A stretch of 35,495 nt of DNA. It comes from an uncultured Planctomyces sp. (GTDB taxonomy: Bacteria > Planctomycetota > Planctomycetia > Planctomycetales > Planctomycetaceae). Within the stretch, counting starts at the first letter, position 1, and each line of letters starts with the position of its first letter. The notes below the pieces were generated by a model. The model had not been told where the DNA came from. It saw only the letters and a program-made list of their open reading frames with translations, and did no database searches. Positions 16,880 through 29,408 of this stretch are shown here, piece by piece. Location: contig CALDJX010000183.1 in assembly GCA_937899075.1 (NCBI GenBank), positions 1 through 35,495 of the forward strand. Reading direction: 5' to 3'. The position numbers and the translations under genes were made by a program.

Positions 16880-18715
16880 CTACGACTTTGCAGCCATTCG
16901 GGCGGGCTCTTTGACGTGCAGCATCAGAATGGCGATGTCCGCGGGAGTAATCCCGCTGATGCGGCTGGCCTGTCCAAGACTCGCGGGCTGAACTTTTCTC
17001 AGTTTCTCGCGTGCCTCGGCGCGAAGATTGGACACGGCCAGGTAGTCGAAGGTTTCGGGAATGCGGGCGTTCTCGAGGTTCGACTGCTTCGCGACGGTCG
17101 ACGCCTGACGGCGAATGTAGCCGGCATATTTTGTTTCAATTTCGACCTGCTGAGCAGCTCGGTCTGTGATCTCTAACTCGGCGACCGCGGAAGAACGCTG
17201 TTTGACATCTGACCATTTCAGTTCCGGACGACGAAGCCATTCTTCCAGAGTCTTGCCTTCGGATCGTTCCTTCTGAACCAACTGAGTCGCTCGCGCGATC
17301 TGCTCCTCGTGCTTCTGGTAGGCATTCCAGCGTTCGGTACAAACGCTACCGATCTCGCGCCCTCGCGGAGTCAAACGCCGATCCGCATTGTCCTGACGCA
17401 GCAGCAGCCGATACTCAGCCCGCGATGTAAACATTCGGTAAGGCTCATCGACGCCTTTGGTCACCAGATCGTCCAGCAGTACTCCCAGATAAGCTTCTTC
17501 CCGCCCGAGCACAAACGGATTTTTGCTGGCGACTTTAAGTGCCGCGTTGAGACCAGCAATCAAGCCCTGTCCAGCCGCCTCTTCGTAACCGGTCGTCCCG
17601 TTTAACTGGCCGGCGAAATAGAGTCCTGCGACGAGTTTCGTTTCGAGCGTCGCGTGAAGCTGCGTCGGCGGAGCGAAGTCGTACTCGACGGCGTAGCCGT
17701 ATCGCATGATCTCGGCGTTCTCCAGGCCCACTATCGAGCGGATCATTTCATCCTGCACGTCCCGCGGCAGGCTTGTCGAAATCCCGTTGCAGTAAACTTC
17801 GAGTGTGTTGCGACCTTCAGGTTCGAGAAACAGTTGATGTGACTGCTTATCGGAAAATCGAACGACCTTATCCTCAATCGACGGGCAGTATCGCGGCCCC
17901 GTTGAGTTGATCTGCCCGCTGTACATCGGAGCGCGACTGAGGTTGGCTCGAATCAGGTCGTGAACCCGCTCGTTTGTTGCGGCGAGCCAGCATCCAATCT
18001 GCTCTTGCTCGATCTTCTCCGTCATGTATGAAAACGGTTGCGGATTGTCGTCGCCGGGTTGCGGCTCCAGTTTCGAGTAGTCAATCGTTCGGCCGTTCAG
18101 ACGAGCAGGCGTGCCCGTCTTGAATCGTTCCAATTGAAATCCGAGTTCCGCGAAACACTGCGACAGGGAATTCGTCGTTCCTTCACCCGCTCGGCCGCCC
18201 TTCGATTGTGCTTCGCCGGTGTGCATGATCGCCTGCAGGAAAGTTCCCGTCGTCACGATGGCCGATTTCACTCGGTAAAGTGCGTCGCCACGAACTCGGA
18301 CGCCGGTGATTTTTCCGTCTTCGACAACCAGTCCCTCGACCATCTCCTGGCGAAGCGTCAGGTTCTGCTGCTCCTCAACCCGCAGCTTCATCCAGAACTG
18401 GTAGGCCTTTTTGTCGGCTTGAGCCCGCGGGCTGTGCATCGCCGGGCCTTTGCTCTGATTCAGCATCCGAAACTGAATTCCGGTCGCGTCGATGCAGCGG
18501 CCCATCTCGCCACCGAGCGCGTCGATCTCTCGGACGATCTGCCCTTTCGCAACGCCGCCGATGGCTGGATTGCAGCTCATCTGCCCGACCGTGTCGCAGT
18601 TCATCGTGAGCAGAACCGTACGAGCCCCCAGTCGAGCCGCCGCCAACGCTGCTTCCGTGCCGGCGTGCCCCGCTCCAATGACGGCAACATCAAAATCGTA
18701 AACAGAGGACGTCAT
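16880..18715 (-). CDS. mnmG: tRNA uridine 5-carboxymethylaminomethyl modification enzyme MnmG (GidA)
   Basis: 611 residues, close to the usual ~620-630. The N-terminal FAD-binding motif is VIGAGHAGTEAALAAARLGA. The family signatures SCNPAIGGVAKGQIVREID, QFRMLNQSKGPAMHSPRAQ and AGQLNGTTGYEEAAGQGLIA follow, and the C-terminus IPETFDYLAVSNLRAEAREK with RISGITPADIAILMLH is diagnostic. With MnmE it installs the cmnm5 group on wobble uridine of several tRNAs in the cytoplasm. No mnmE lies in the window. No clear Shine-Dalgarno precedes the ATG, but the start matches the family N-terminus. It is a housekeeping gene set between accessory genes. Confidence 0.98.
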   Translation of the reverse strand: MTSSVYDFDVAVIGAGHAGTEAALAAARLGARTVLLTMNCDTVGQMSCNPAIGGVAKGQIVREIDALGGEMGRCIDATGIQFRMLNQSKGPAMHSPRAQADKKAYQFWMKLRVEEQQNLTLRQEMVEGLVVEDGKITGVRVRGDALYRVKSAIVTTGTFLQAIMHTGEAQSKGGRAGEGTTNSLSQCFAELGFQLERFKTGTPARLNGRTIDYSKLEPQPGDDNPQPFSYMTEKIEQEQIGCWLAATNERVHDLIRANLSRAPMYSGQINSTGPRYCPSIEDKVVRFSDKQSHQLFLEPEGRNTLEVYCNGISTSLPRDVQDEMIRSIVGLENAEIMRYGYAVEYDFAPPTQLHATLETKLVAGLYFAGQLNGTTGYEEAAGQGLIAGLNAALKVASKNPFVLGREEAYLGVLLDDLVTKGVDEPYRMFTSRAEYRLLLRQDNADRRLTPRGREIGSVCTERWNAYQKHEEQIARATQLVQKERSEGKTLEEWLRRPELKWSDVKQRSSAVAELEITDRAAQQVEIETKYAGYIRRQASTVAKQSNLENARIPETFDYLAVSNLRAEAREKLRKVQPASLGQASRISGITPADIAILMLHVKEPARMAAKS

Positions 18716-19104
18716 TATTCAGAGTTACCGTTCAGGGTTACCGCGTTGGAGTGTGGACCGAAGTTGGCATTCGTGTGTGATATCCGTTGGTCATTCAACG
18801 GAATCGCAATCCCAACCTGCCCGCAATCAGAGAAAGGCCAAACGGGATTCAAGGCTCAATCCCTGGCAATCGGGAAGAAAAGCAGGAGCGGACGGGAATT
18901 AACCCAGCTCAATCAGTCGTCGGCTCACAGTGTATTTGAGCGGAATGGCGAATCAAGCGACGTCCCATCCGCCTGCTTTTAATCATCTTCAGCGCTCGGA
19001 CGCCGCGACAGGCCAGTCTGCCCTGCTTGGTCCATCATCCAAACCTGCTCCGTAATTCGCGCGCAGCCTGAAATCCGGAATGGCAGAATAGCCGCGGTCC
19101 CGCC
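18716..19104. other. intergenic, mnmG upstream region
   Basis: No gene is supported here. A long plus-strand open frame reaches into the region (18038-18982), but most of it is the antisense shadow of mnmG. The mnmG promoter should be here. The motif gttaccg occurs twice near 18724-18742. The stretch ends at the foldback element. Confidence 0.5.
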
Positions 19105-19369
19105 CTGTCGTTTATACATAAGTCGGTCACGTATCTTCGGCCCAACGGGCCAGCTGTATGACAGCCCAAGGTATCGCCTTGGGAATTCCATCATGTAAAA
19201 ACACCAAAGCCCCAATCGGGGCGGCCCTACTCATGGACGAAACAGGTTAGGACCACCCCGTTGGGGTTCAGTCCATTTGCCGCATAGATACCCCGGACTA
19301 CGTCCGGGGCTATCATCGGGCTGGCCCGTTGGGCCGATCTTGAATTCTTGACTTATGTATAAACGACAG
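19105..19369. mobile_element. 265-bp foldback element (MITE-like) with IS50/Tn5-like ends
   Basis: The outer ends are perfect inverted repeats, CTGTCGTTTATACATAAGT at 19105-19123 and its complement at 19351-19369. From memory of the Tn5 outside end, 15 of 19 bases agree. A second perfect 17-bp inverted pair lies 12-13 bases further in (19137-19153 and 19321-19337). The flanks ggtcccgcc (19096-19104) and gggcccgcc (19370-19378) match in 8 of 9 bases, the length of an IS4-family target duplication. Inside are six short hairpins, at 19139-19151, 19165-19183, 19209-19222, 19255-19267, 19291-19309 and 19323-19335. There is no transposase, so it would need one supplied elsewhere. Confidence 0.75.
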
Positions 19370-19452
19370 GGGCCCGCCAGCGCGGGAATGACCGAAATCT
19401 ACAGCTCGTGTCGAAACTCTGAAGAGGCAGTGCGAGCGAGTTCAGACCCGGC

Positions 19453-20754
19453 TCAAACCAGTTCTTCGATGAGCTGGCGGTTGTCAACGAGGTACTGCGG
19501 GCGGCCGTTGGGGTCGGTCAGAGTGACGTTGTTTGGGTCGAGGCCCAACTGGTGGTACACCGTCGCGAAGACCTGCTGGAGGTGGACCGGGCGGTCCTGA
19601 GCGATTTCTCCCAGGCGGTTTGTAGCGCCGATGAACTGACCGTGTTTCATGCCGCCGCCGGCGATGAAGAAGGACGCCGCTCGGTTCCAGTGGTCTCGAC
19701 CAGCGTTGCCGTTGACTCGTGGCGTGCGGCCGAACTCGCCCGACATCATGATGATCGTGTCGTCCAGGCGGCCTCGGATTTCGAGGTCCTCGATCAAGGC
19801 ACTCAAGGCTCGGTCGACGTTCGGCAGCTTTTTGGCGAGAGCTGTAAAGTTGTTGCTGTGCGTATCCCAGCCTCCGATGGTGAATGAAACGCAGCGCGCT
19901 CCGGCTTCGATCAACCGGCGGGAGAGGACGAATTTCGAAGCGTCGCGGTCTTCGGGCATTCCGTAACGTTGCAGGCGGCGCGGATCTTCCTGGTTGGTGT
20001 CGAGTGCTCGCGCGACGTCGCCGGACGTGATCAGCGAGACGGCTCGTTCGGTGAAGCTGTCCAGAGCGTTCATCATGCCCGAACCATCGATGTCTCGACG
20101 GAGAGTGTCGAAGCCGCTGAGCAGTTCCTTGCGGTTACCGAGTCGGCTGCGCGAGACATCGCGGTTCAGAGTCAGGTTGGCTTTGCCGGTGCCGTCCGGC
20201 CGGTAGCCCGCGAAGACTTGACCGAGGAATCCGGGCCGAGTGCCGCCGGAGAGATCGATGAACGTTGGAGCGGAACCTGTTTTCGTCACCTGGGCAGGGC
20301 CAAACATCTTCGACATGACGGAGCCGATACTCGGTCGGCCGCCGAGTGATTCCAGCGACTTCAGAGGCCAGCCAGTGTCTGACTGAGCGCTGGAATGTTC
20401 ATTATTCATGCCGGTGATGGAGCGGATGGCTGTGATGCGGTCGCCCATGCCGGCGAGAATCGGCATGTGCTCGCAAATGTCGAAGCCGGGGACTTTGGTG
20501 GCGATCGGTCGGAAGTCGCCGCGAAACTCTTTGGGAGCGTCCGGCTTCAAGTCGAACATGTCCAGGTGCGATGGGCCACCGCTCAGGATGATGTTGATAA
20601 TCGACTTGCCCGTCGCGTTGGCGCCCGCCTGAGATTCGGCTTTGAGCAGTCCCGGCAGCGTCAGGCCGCCAGCCGCCAACGCTCCGATTCGAAGGAAATC
20701 ACGCCGCGCCAGGCCATCGCAATGAGCGTAGTTCTGTCCGGTCCAGTCAAACAT
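19453..20754 (-). CDS. DUF1501 protein, Tat-exported
   Basis: 433 residues from the ATG at 20754, chosen because GAGG lies about eight bases upstream and the Tat signal ARRDFLRIGALAAGG then sits near residue 22. The open frame extends 48 bases further upstream. DUF1501 motifs seen: INIILSGGPSHLDMFDLKP, GWDTHSNNF, GEFGRTPRVNGNAGRDHW and HLQQVFATVYHQLGLD. The family has an alkaline-phosphatase-like, sulfatase-related fold, but its reaction is not established. It is usually encoded beside a DUF1549/DUF1553 protein; here it stands alone, divergent from secA, with a second family member at 26157. The two are distinct paralogues. Confidence 0.93.
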   Translation of the reverse strand: MFDWTGQNYAHCDGLARRDFLRIGALAAGGLTLPGLLKAESQAGANATGKSIINIILSGGPSHLDMFDLKPDAPKEFRGDFRPIATKVPGFDICEHMPILAGMGDRITAIRSITGMNNEHSSAQSDTGWPLKSLESLGGRPSIGSVMSKMFGPAQVTKTGSAPTFIDLSGGTRPGFLGQVFAGYRPDGTGKANLTLNRDVSRSRLGNRKELLSGFDTLRRDIDGSGMMNALDSFTERAVSLITSGDVARALDTNQEDPRRLQRYGMPEDRDASKFVLSRRLIEAGARCVSFTIGGWDTHSNNFTALAKKLPNVDRALSALIEDLEIRGRLDDTIIMMSGEFGRTPRVNGNAGRDHWNRAASFFIAGGGMKHGQFIGATNRLGEIAQDRPVHLQQVFATVYHQLGLDPNNVTLTDPNGRPQYLVDNRQLIEELV

Positions 20755-21432
20755 GATTCTGCCTCGCTCGCGGTTAAGTGTTTCTGACGACTCGGGTTCC
20801 ACCCGAATGCACCGCCGAAAGTACCAGACACATCAAAGGTTGTCTATCGGAAGATCGGCTTTGAGAGCGTTTCGGGTTTAGCTGCGGTCGGCTAAGACGA
20901 ACGAGCCACGGATAGGCACGGATTTTCACGGATGGTTGGGATGCTTGGGATGCTTGAGAACATCATCCGTGTCGATCCGTGAAAAATCAGTGGCTCCTTC
21001 ATCCTGTAGTTGCGAGGTCTGATCCGCGAAGCGAACTGGCAAGGCGGCGAGAATCACCGGACAGCTCGTCCATCATGGATAGAGAAACGCGGTCGCTGGT
21101 CATCGTGCATGGCTGGGTGAAACGTCGCGAGATTACGGTGTTCAGGCAGGTTTTAAGGGCCGTTGACCATGTTTCGACAAGGCAATACCATCCCGGTCGA
21201 TGATGGCTTAGACGACTTAAGTCAAACAGAGACATACAGTTCGCTGCACACGACAGCCGCCGGTTCGCCCGCACTCAGGGAGGGGCTGCAGACGGGCGAT
21301 CGCAATTCAGCCGCAGGCCAATCCGCCGCGACCTGTCTGGCGACCGATCCACATGCTGATCCCACGGCACCGTCGCCAGACACTGCTCACGTTGTGCCGC
21401 GATCGACAAATACGATTCCTCAGGATCGAACT
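20755..21432. other. intergenic region between DUF1501 gene and secA
   Basis: The divergent promoters of the DUF1501 gene and secA should lie here, together with the CACGGAT repeat at 20903-20996. From 21163 the secA frame is open upstream of the called start for 90 codons. That segment is low-complexity and hydrophilic and does not resemble SecA N-termini, so I treat it as leader sequence. Confidence 0.5.
20903..20996. repeat. CACGGAT/ATCCGTG intergenic repeat, imperfect inverted repeat
   Basis: The left arm (20903-20932) holds three copies of CACGGAT, and the right arm (20964-20996) holds two copies of the complement ATCCGTG. The outer edges gagccac and gtggctc are complementary, so the whole can fold back. 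Between them tgggatgct is repeated twice in tandem. From memory, clusters of this kind (accacggat...cacggat) are scattered in planctomycete and other bacterial intergenic regions; their function is unknown. Confidence 0.7.
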
Positions 21433-25023
<3,591 letters not shown>

Positions 25024-25053
25024 TCTGCGGGTCACCCCAGACTGATCTCAGAG

Positions 25054-26160
25054 TCACGACGTTCGAGCGGTGCCGCTTATGTTGAGCGGAGCGGTCATCT
25101 GATAGACGCATAGCTTGCCGTCGAACTGTGGGACGGCGAGTTGTCGTTTGTCCGGCGTGATGTCCAGGCCGCGGGCACAGTGCGAAAGTTGCACTGAGTG
25201 GAATGGTTTTTCTTCGCCAGGTTTCAGGAACCAGAGCATTCCTTTGTTACCGCCTTGCGGGGCACCGGAGGCCACGAGGAATCCGTCGGGGTGCTCGCAC
25301 ACTCCCCAGGCCATCCCTTTGTAGGCGTCGTCTTTCCATTTGTGGCGATGTTCGAACTTCTCCCAGTCGACAAGCAACAGCATCGGCTTGTGGACTCCGG
25401 CGAAAGCGTTGGTCACTTCGGTCAGGCCGGCGACGATGAGCGTTTTGCCGTCCTCGCTGAACCGCATGTCGCGAGCACCGCCCATGTCAGCGCGAAACTT
25501 CTGGTCGAAGCCCCACATGAATTTCGCTTCGATTGATCGAAGTTCTTTGCCGGTCTCGATGTCCCAGTCCTTGATGACGCCCATCAGGTCGAACGATGCA
25601 AGGCGTTTACCGTCCGGGTGAAAAACGGCTGCGTAGGGATACCTTTTATGGCCGACAAATTCCTGCTGAAGTTTACCGTCTGGAATACTCCAGAGTTTGA
25701 TCAGGTTGTCGTTGCCGCAGGAAGCGAGCAGTTTTCCGTCCGGGCTGACTCGAACCCAACGGACCCAGCCTTTGTGCGCGTCGATCATCCTGATGGGTTT
25801 GGGAGATGCGTCGGCGGCATTCCAGACACCGATCTGGTGATCGTACCCGGCGGTAAACACCAGGTTGCCGTCGCGCGAGAAATCCAGCGAGCGCACCCAG
25901 CTTTGGTGGCCGGCGAAGATCGTCTTTGACGAGTCGTCACCAGACAGCGACCAGCGATAGACATGAAAGTCTTCGGCGCCGGCAAACACAAACTGGCCCG
26001 TCGGATCGATGCGGCATGTCGTTAGCGGGATGTCGTGTTTGAATTCCGCAACGACGTGAGTCTGCGTGACGTCGATCGGGTTTTCGGGCAGCGGTGGCGG
26101 AGCAGGGCGGTTGCCTGTTTGTGGGTCGCTCATTGATTTGTCTTCGGCGAGGTCTGTCAT
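25054..26160 (-). CDS. WD40-repeat beta-propeller protein
   Basis: 368 residues. The ATG overlaps the TGA of the DUF1501 gene as ATGA, which fixes the start and implies coupling. At least four clear WD blades are seen: FVFAGAEDFHVYRWSL, LVFTAGYDHQIGVWNA, LLASCGNDNLIKLWSI and RLASFDLMGVIKDWDI. Each follows a DGK or DGN turn, and more degenerate blades (GMLWFLKPGEEKPFHSVQLS) follow. The N-terminus is a short acidic and proline-rich tail (RPAPPPLPENP) without a signal peptide, so a cytoplasmic propeller is likely. WD40 proteins are frequent partners of DUF1549/DUF1553 and DUF1501 genes in planctomycetes. A scaffold role is presumed; the partner is unknown. Confidence 0.92.
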   Translation of the reverse strand: MTDLAEDKSMSDPQTGNRPAPPPLPENPIDVTQTHVVAEFKHDIPLTTCRIDPTGQFVFAGAEDFHVYRWSLSGDDSSKTIFAGHQSWVRSLDFSRDGNLVFTAGYDHQIGVWNAADASPKPIRMIDAHKGWVRWVRVSPDGKLLASCGNDNLIKLWSIPDGKLQQEFVGHKRYPYAAVFHPDGKRLASFDLMGVIKDWDIETGKELRSIEAKFMWGFDQKFRADMGGARDMRFSEDGKTLIVAGLTEVTNAFAGVHKPMLLLVDWEKFEHRHKWKDDAYKGMAWGVCEHPDGFLVASGAPQGGNKGMLWFLKPGEEKPFHSVQLSHCARGLDITPDKRQLAVPQFDGKLCVYQMTAPLNISGTARTS

Positions 26161-27419
26161 GCCAGTAACTCCTCGATCGGGGCAGCTGCGGGGTCTCCGA
26201 TGGGAACGGGACGGCCGGTGATGTCGTGATTCGCGGACGTGTCCAGACCTAACGCTCGGAAGTAAGTATGAAAGAGGTGTCCGCCGCGGACTTCCCGTTT
26301 CGCGACTTCAGTGCCGTCGGCATTGGTAGAACCGACGACGGCGCCGGGGACAATGCCGCAGCCTCCCAGGGCAACCGAGAAGGATGCCCCCCAATGATCG
26401 CGGCCGTAACGCTGGTTAAGTTTCGGAGTTCGCCCGAACTCTGAGTAAACAAGAACGAGCGTCGATTCCAGCATGCCCGAATCGTGCAGATCATCCAGCA
26501 GCATGCAGAAGGTCTTGTCGAACTCGTCGAGCTGTTCCAGGTGAAAATTAAAATTCTCGGCGTGAGTGTCGTAACCGTGATGGGTGACTTTCACGCAGGT
26601 CGCGCCGTTATTGAGTAGCTCGCGGGCGAGGATGCAGCGAACGCCGAACGGGTGCGAGCCGTACCGTTCAACATCTTTCGCAGACGGCTCCTGTTCGAAC
26701 AGCGACTTCCGTTTCATCAGTCGTCGGGCCATTTCGAAGGACGAGTCGAAGGCTTCGGTAAACGCCGGCTGTCCGCCTCGTCCGGCAAATCGTTCGTTGG
26801 CCAGGCGGCGGAATTCGTTGCGGCGCTGTGCGGCTTCTTCGTTGATGCCGGCAGGGCGAGCGAGATTCTCGGGAGCGTTGACGCCGAGCAGTTTCAGTTG
26901 AGCGTGCTGCGCCCCCAGAAAAGCGTTGGTGTTGTCTTCCAGGCCGCGCGTGGTGATGTGCAGGTACCCCGGTAGTGGTGGATTCGGTGGAGCGAGATAC
27001 TTGGAAGCAACAGCTCCGACGTACGGAAATTCGCCGGTCGTGCGTCCTTTCTCCAGACGAAGTCTTCCGATGCGATGGTCGTTCGTTTTGAGGTCAACGC
27101 TGCGCACAATCGACAACAGGTGCATTCGCTGGGCGGTGTGCGGCAGCAGTTCGCTGATGTGAGTTCCAGGCACCGACGTCGGGATGGATCGAAACGGCCC
27201 ACCGTATTTGGTGCCCGGTTTTGGATCCCAGCTTTCGAACTGACTGACGCCTCCCTGCAGAAAAACCTGCAGGATTCGCTTCTGCCCCGACTTGACCGCT
27301 TCCGCCTGTGCAGGAGTCAGCAGACCACCGACTGCAGCGGCGCCGGCCGCCGACCCGGCAACGAAGCTCCGCCGAGAGACTTCGTGATCAATGCGGTTGC
27401 ATCCGATTTCTCGTCGCAC
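26157..27419 (-). CDS. DUF1501 protein, Tat-exported
   Basis: 420 residues from a GTG at 27417-27419, supported by AGGAG six bases upstream. The Tat signal VSRRSFVAGSAAGAAAVGG covers ~14-35. DUF1501 motifs: ILQVFLQGGVSQFESWDPKP, HHGYDTHAENFNFH, YSEFGRTPKLNQRYGRDHW and GGHLFHTYFRALGLD. The enzyme activity of the family is not established; its fold is related to alkaline phosphatases and sulfatases. It is the middle gene of an operon: 84 bp after the DUF1549/DUF1553 gene, with a 4-bp overlap into the WD40 gene. This three-gene order is a recurrent planctomycete arrangement and implies a shared extracytoplasmic role. Confidence 0.94.
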   Translation of the reverse strand: MRREIGCNRIDHEVSRRSFVAGSAAGAAAVGGLLTPAQAEAVKSGQKRILQVFLQGGVSQFESWDPKPGTKYGGPFRSIPTSVPGTHISELLPHTAQRMHLLSIVRSVDLKTNDHRIGRLRLEKGRTTGEFPYVGAVASKYLAPPNPPLPGYLHITTRGLEDNTNAFLGAQHAQLKLLGVNAPENLARPAGINEEAAQRRNEFRRLANERFAGRGGQPAFTEAFDSSFEMARRLMKRKSLFEQEPSAKDVERYGSHPFGVRCILARELLNNGATCVKVTHHGYDTHAENFNFHLEQLDEFDKTFCMLLDDLHDSGMLESTLVLVYSEFGRTPKLNQRYGRDHWGASFSVALGGCGIVPGAVVGSTNADGTEVAKREVRGGHLFHTYFRALGLDTSANHDITGRPVPIGDPAAAPIEELLA

Positions 27420-27503
27420 GGTGCACTCCTGTGAAACTCTTTCGGGCGGGTAAGTTTTTTTACGTCATCGTGCCGCGGTAGGCGTCGTGATCAAAAGTTG
27501 TGA

Positions 27504-29270
27504 TCAATGATTGAAGCGGAACTCTGCGCAAGAAAGCAACGCCCACGTCATTTCTCGAATGGCCGTTGGGCGATCGCTGACCGAGTCCAGGTATTCAGTG
27601 ACGTTTGCCGTTTCGTCGACCGTCGGCAGTCGTGACAACACTGCAATGTATAGTTCTTCGGCGACTTCGGCGGGCGAGTCCAGTTTCTGAAGCCTGTCCG
27701 TCAGAACTCCATCCTGAGGTTTCAGCCACTTTTCGACGTTTGGACCGTTGATCTGGAACAACGCCTGATCGGCCGTTGCTTCGAAGCTTGTCTTCTGCCC
27801 GCCCTGTCCGGCAAAGCGGGTCACAACGAGGTCGACTTCTGACTTCAAACCTTTGTGCAGCGATTCTTCTCGCCAGAGCGGATCCGTTTGCTTTGCAGCA
27901 GCAGTCTCGGGCTCGGCTTTCTGTAGTGCGGCTTCTTGAGCTCTCATCGTCACGGTTGTGAATCCGGTGGCGACGACCGACGACCATGCGAACTGTTCAG
28001 GAGAGAGTGGCTTCAACAGTCCGCAAGCGAACGCGTCAACAGCTTTTGTTGCCTGATCGGAGTCTGACGGTGCTGCACTGGATCTCTGGTAAGTCGTCGT
28101 CAGTGCGAGTTCGTGAATCAGCCATCTGACGTCGTACTTGTGCGCGAGAAACTCGTCCGCGAGAAGTTTCAGCACTTCCGGATGCGACGGAGCGTTTTCG
28201 GAATGTCGGATGTCTAATGGTTCGACAAGGCCACGGCCCATCATCAATGCCCAGAGCCTGTTGACGATGTTGGTGCGGAAGTCGACGTTGTCCGCAGTGA
28301 TCATCGCCTTTGCGAACTGCATGCGTCGGCTGTAAGTCGGGATGCCTCGAACTTTGCCAGCCGGCTTGGCGATGTAGAGTTCTTTAGCTGCCTCGGGATC
28401 GGGAATGCCTGGCAGATTCATCACGCGAGGATCAGTCTGCCCCTCTTCCGCGGTGAAGACCGATGTGAATTTGACGTCGCCTTCAGCCTTCTCGCCGAGC
28501 ATCTTCTTTTTGGATTTCGAATCGGTGAACACGTAGCTGCGTTTGAGGAAGGCACTTATTCCGTAGTAATGTCGCTGAAGATAGTCGTCGATGTTCGGAT
28601 GGTCGTGACACTGCGCGCACTCCAGGTCGACGCCCAGAAAGACTCGTCCAATGTCGCGCGTCACGAGGTCGATATCGAATTTGCGATCGAGGTAGAACTT
28701 GGCAGCCGGGCGAAGTTTCTCGTCCGCACCGTCGGCCGAAAGGATTTCGGTAACAAGCTGGTCCCACGGTTTGTTATCGCGGAACGAGTCTCGCAACCAG
28801 GTTTCCCACTCGGCATTCGGGACGTCGGTGCCGACGCGACGTTCCATCAGCATTTCGTCAAATACGTACTGCATGCGGCGAGCGTGTTGCGGGCTGCTTA
28901 ACAGGCGGTCGATCAGTGCTTCGCGTTTGGCGGGCGAGGAGTCTTTGAGAAAAGTCCTCGCCTGTTCGGATGTCGGAATCGTGCCCGAAAGGTCGAGATA
29001 GACCCGTCGAATGAACTCTTCGTCCGACGAGACCGGCGCAGCGAGTGTGTCGAAATCCGGCGTGGCTGCGCTGACGAGGCGGTCGATTTCGTCGTGCAGG
29101 GAGCCGATCTGTGATTCCGATTGATCGACCGCGGCAGGTGCGATGGACGTTGGAAGCGGCGGCGCGGGAGGAACCGTGAAGTCTGCACCTTCTGTTGGCG
29201 CACCGAACCGAGCACCAGCAATCAACATGCTGGTCAGGACGACGATCGTGTGGAGACGTCGAGCAGGCAT
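27504..29270 (-). CDS. DUF1549/DUF1553 protein with CxxCH motif
   Basis: 588 residues from the ATG at 29270 (MPARRLHTIVVLTSMLIAGA, a good signal peptide). A GTG at 29312 is in frame but less likely. The DUF1549 domain (~60-230) has EEFIRRVYLDLSGTIP and VFLGVDLECAQCHDHP, with Cys218, Cys221 and His222 forming a cytochrome-c-like CxxCH. DUF1553 (~315 to the end) has NIVNRLWALMMGRGLVEP, RWLIHELALTTTYQRS and the terminal WALLSCAEFRFNH. It is exported. It is shorter than the ~800-1000-residue members that add a PSD1 cytochrome domain. The function is not established; haem or metal binding at CxxCH is possible. It is the first gene of the operon with DUF1501 and WD40. Confidence 0.93.
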   Translation of the reverse strand: MPARRLHTIVVLTSMLIAGARFGAPTEGADFTVPPAPPLPTSIAPAAVDQSESQIGSLHDEIDRLVSAATPDFDTLAAPVSSDEEFIRRVYLDLSGTIPTSEQARTFLKDSSPAKREALIDRLLSSPQHARRMQYVFDEMLMERRVGTDVPNAEWETWLRDSFRDNKPWDQLVTEILSADGADEKLRPAAKFYLDRKFDIDLVTRDIGRVFLGVDLECAQCHDHPNIDDYLQRHYYGISAFLKRSYVFTDSKSKKKMLGEKAEGDVKFTSVFTAEEGQTDPRVMNLPGIPDPEAAKELYIAKPAGKVRGIPTYSRRMQFAKAMITADNVDFRTNIVNRLWALMMGRGLVEPLDIRHSENAPSHPEVLKLLADEFLAHKYDVRWLIHELALTTTYQRSSAAPSDSDQATKAVDAFACGLLKPLSPEQFAWSSVVATGFTTVTMRAQEAALQKAEPETAAAKQTDPLWREESLHKGLKSEVDLVVTRFAGQGGQKTSFEATADQALFQINGPNVEKWLKPQDGVLTDRLQKLDSPAEVAEELYIAVLSRLPTVDETANVTEYLDSVSDRPTAIREMTWALLSCAEFRFNH

Positions 29271-29408
29271 AAGTTGGACACAGAGGCGGGATGCGACTGC
29301 CAAAGCTGGCACAACGCATGGTGATGCTTTGCGGGAGGCGTCTGCGGCTGCAGACGGATCAACACATGCTAACTCGTTGTGGTGTTGTTTCGCAAAGCGA
29401 ATTGCCGC

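Noticed and set aside
18038..18982. 314-codon plus-strand open frame
   Set aside because: It is almost entirely antisense to mnmG, which is unambiguous, and has no motif of its own.
19105..19369. Leftover Nextera/Tn5 adapter sequence
   Set aside because: The ends match the mosaic end in only about 14 of 19 bases, both ends are present in inverted orientation, and the flanks show a 9-bp duplication. This fits a natural element better than an adapter.
18979..19600. Two open frames beginning MYKRQ (one on each strand) around the foldback element
   Set aside because: Both begin in the terminal inverted repeats of the element and have no ribosome binding site or family motif. The MYKRQ wording comes from the Tn5-like ends, as is also seen with sequencing adapters.
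21163..21432. Ninety extra N-terminal SecA codons
   Set aside because: The segment is unlike any SecA N-terminus, and the ATG at 21433 has an AGGA and the family start; it is kept only as an alternative.
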